64,000 bases of DNA from Candidatus Nitrosotenuis uzonensis (GTDB lineage: Archaea > Thermoproteota > Nitrososphaeria > Nitrososphaerales > Nitrosopumilaceae). Shown here piece by piece: positions 63,737 through 64,000 of this stretch. The notes beneath the pieces are model-generated. The model was not told the origin of the DNA. It saw only the letters and a list, made by a program, of their open reading frames with translations, and searched no databases. The translations under genes and the position numbers were made by a program. The stretch spans positions 358,677-422,676 of the forward strand of contig NZ_CBTY010000008.1 of NCBI RefSeq assembly GCF_000723185.1, read 5' to 3'. Within the stretch, counting starts at the first letter, position 1, and each line of letters begins with the position of its first letter.

Positions 63737-64000
63737 CTAGAACATTGCATCCTTAAAGCTTGTAACCGTGTAATTATGATTTTTTGTCTCAGACGCAATA
63801 TCCTTTAATGTGGCGCCGTTATACTTTTTTTGCAGGTACTTGCCTGCAAGAATCATTGGGGCCCCTATAGCATTTGATATGCCAGTAGGCTCAGGCACCC
63901 AAAATATGATGAAGCCTATTTTCTGCATTTTTCCTCCAGGGTCAGGTGCCTTTCGTAAGGCTTTCAGGGATCTGGCAGAGTCCTTTTTGTCAATATCAGA
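63737..64000 (-). CDS. Conserved hypothetical protein (5' partial)
   Basis: 87 residues are visible and the frame stays open to the end of the window, so the start lies beyond base 64000. The motif DPGGKMQKIGFIIFWVPEPTGISNAIGAPMILAGKYLQKKY resembles a small thaumarchaeal membrane-associated protein. An internal ATG at 63928, with GGAGG before it, may be a coincidental match within the frame. The gap of 38 bp to the DUF192 gene is short, so the two could share a transcript. Confidence 0.6.
   Translation of the reverse strand, partial: SDIDKKDSARSLKALRKAPDPGGKMQKIGFIIFWVPEPTGISNAIGAPMILAGKYLQKKYNGATLKDIASETKNHNYTVTSFKDAMF

Overview
The window is chromosomal DNA of an ammonia-oxidizing archaeon (Thaumarchaeota/Nitrososphaerota), most likely a Nitrosopumilales member of the Nitrosotenuis/Nitrosarchaeum/Nitrosopumilus type. 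The pointers are the split methylmalonyl-CoA mutase with MeaB and epimerase plus a 3-hydroxyacyl-CoA dehydrogenase (parts of the 3-hydroxypropionate/4-hydroxybutyrate cycle), archaeal TFB, EF-1alpha, RpoP and tRNA endonuclease, a DnaJ-ferredoxin fusion, surface proteins ending in a PEFG anchor, and an aminomutase-like gene beside an unlinked-5S 16S-23S operon. Most genes have a TATA-like box centred 25-28 nt upstream of the start codon, as expected for leaderless transcripts. I used that spacing to choose among alternative starts.

Layout. 1-0.7 kb: an XRE-CBS regulator cut by the window edge. 0.7-7 kb: an accessory-looking island of secreted and surface proteins, several with a histidine predicted at the mature N-terminus or with His-rich stretches, around a two-wHTH regulator and its membrane partner. 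Five of these promoters carry the same octamer at the same distance from TATA. 7-7.3 kb: a candidate structured RNA and a 23-codon ORF. 7.3-16 kb: carbon-fixation genes (mce, mcmA1, meaB, mcmA2), an M1 aminopeptidase, ilvC and a degenerate EF-Tu-like protein. 16-26 kb: metG, ahcY, nadE, cysS, ychF, birA and small regulators. 26-31 kb: TrmB, TFB and histidine kinases. 31.4-35 kb: a polyhydroxyalkanoate (PHA) cluster (phaE, phaC, a phasin-AbrB fusion, an alpha/beta hydrolase). 35-39 kb: surface, ferritin-like, trxB and small genes.

39.4-44.3 kb is the rRNA operon on the minus strand: 16S then 23S, no tRNA in the spacer and no 5S nearby. The 23S gene is interrupted by a 281-nt insertion with the hallmarks of a group I intron, at the site corresponding to E. 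coli position 1923. 44.6-64 kb holds aminotransferase, cupin and regulator genes, DnaJ-ferredoxin, HIT, 3-hydroxyacyl-CoA dehydrogenase, zinc-finger genes, rpoP-rps10-tuf, the bifunctional FBP aldolase/phosphatase, DNA ligase, a DUF47 protein, tRNA endonuclease, a tandem-SDR protein with a hotdog partner, a TauE exporter, a histidine kinase and a DUF192 protein. The last gene runs off the window.

Metabolically the window links autotrophic CO2 fixation (C4 and C3 acyl-CoA interconversion and 3-hydroxybutyryl-CoA oxidation), gluconeogenesis (FBP aldolase/phosphatase) and carbon storage (PHA). 3-hydroxybutyryl-CoA is the shared branch metabolite.
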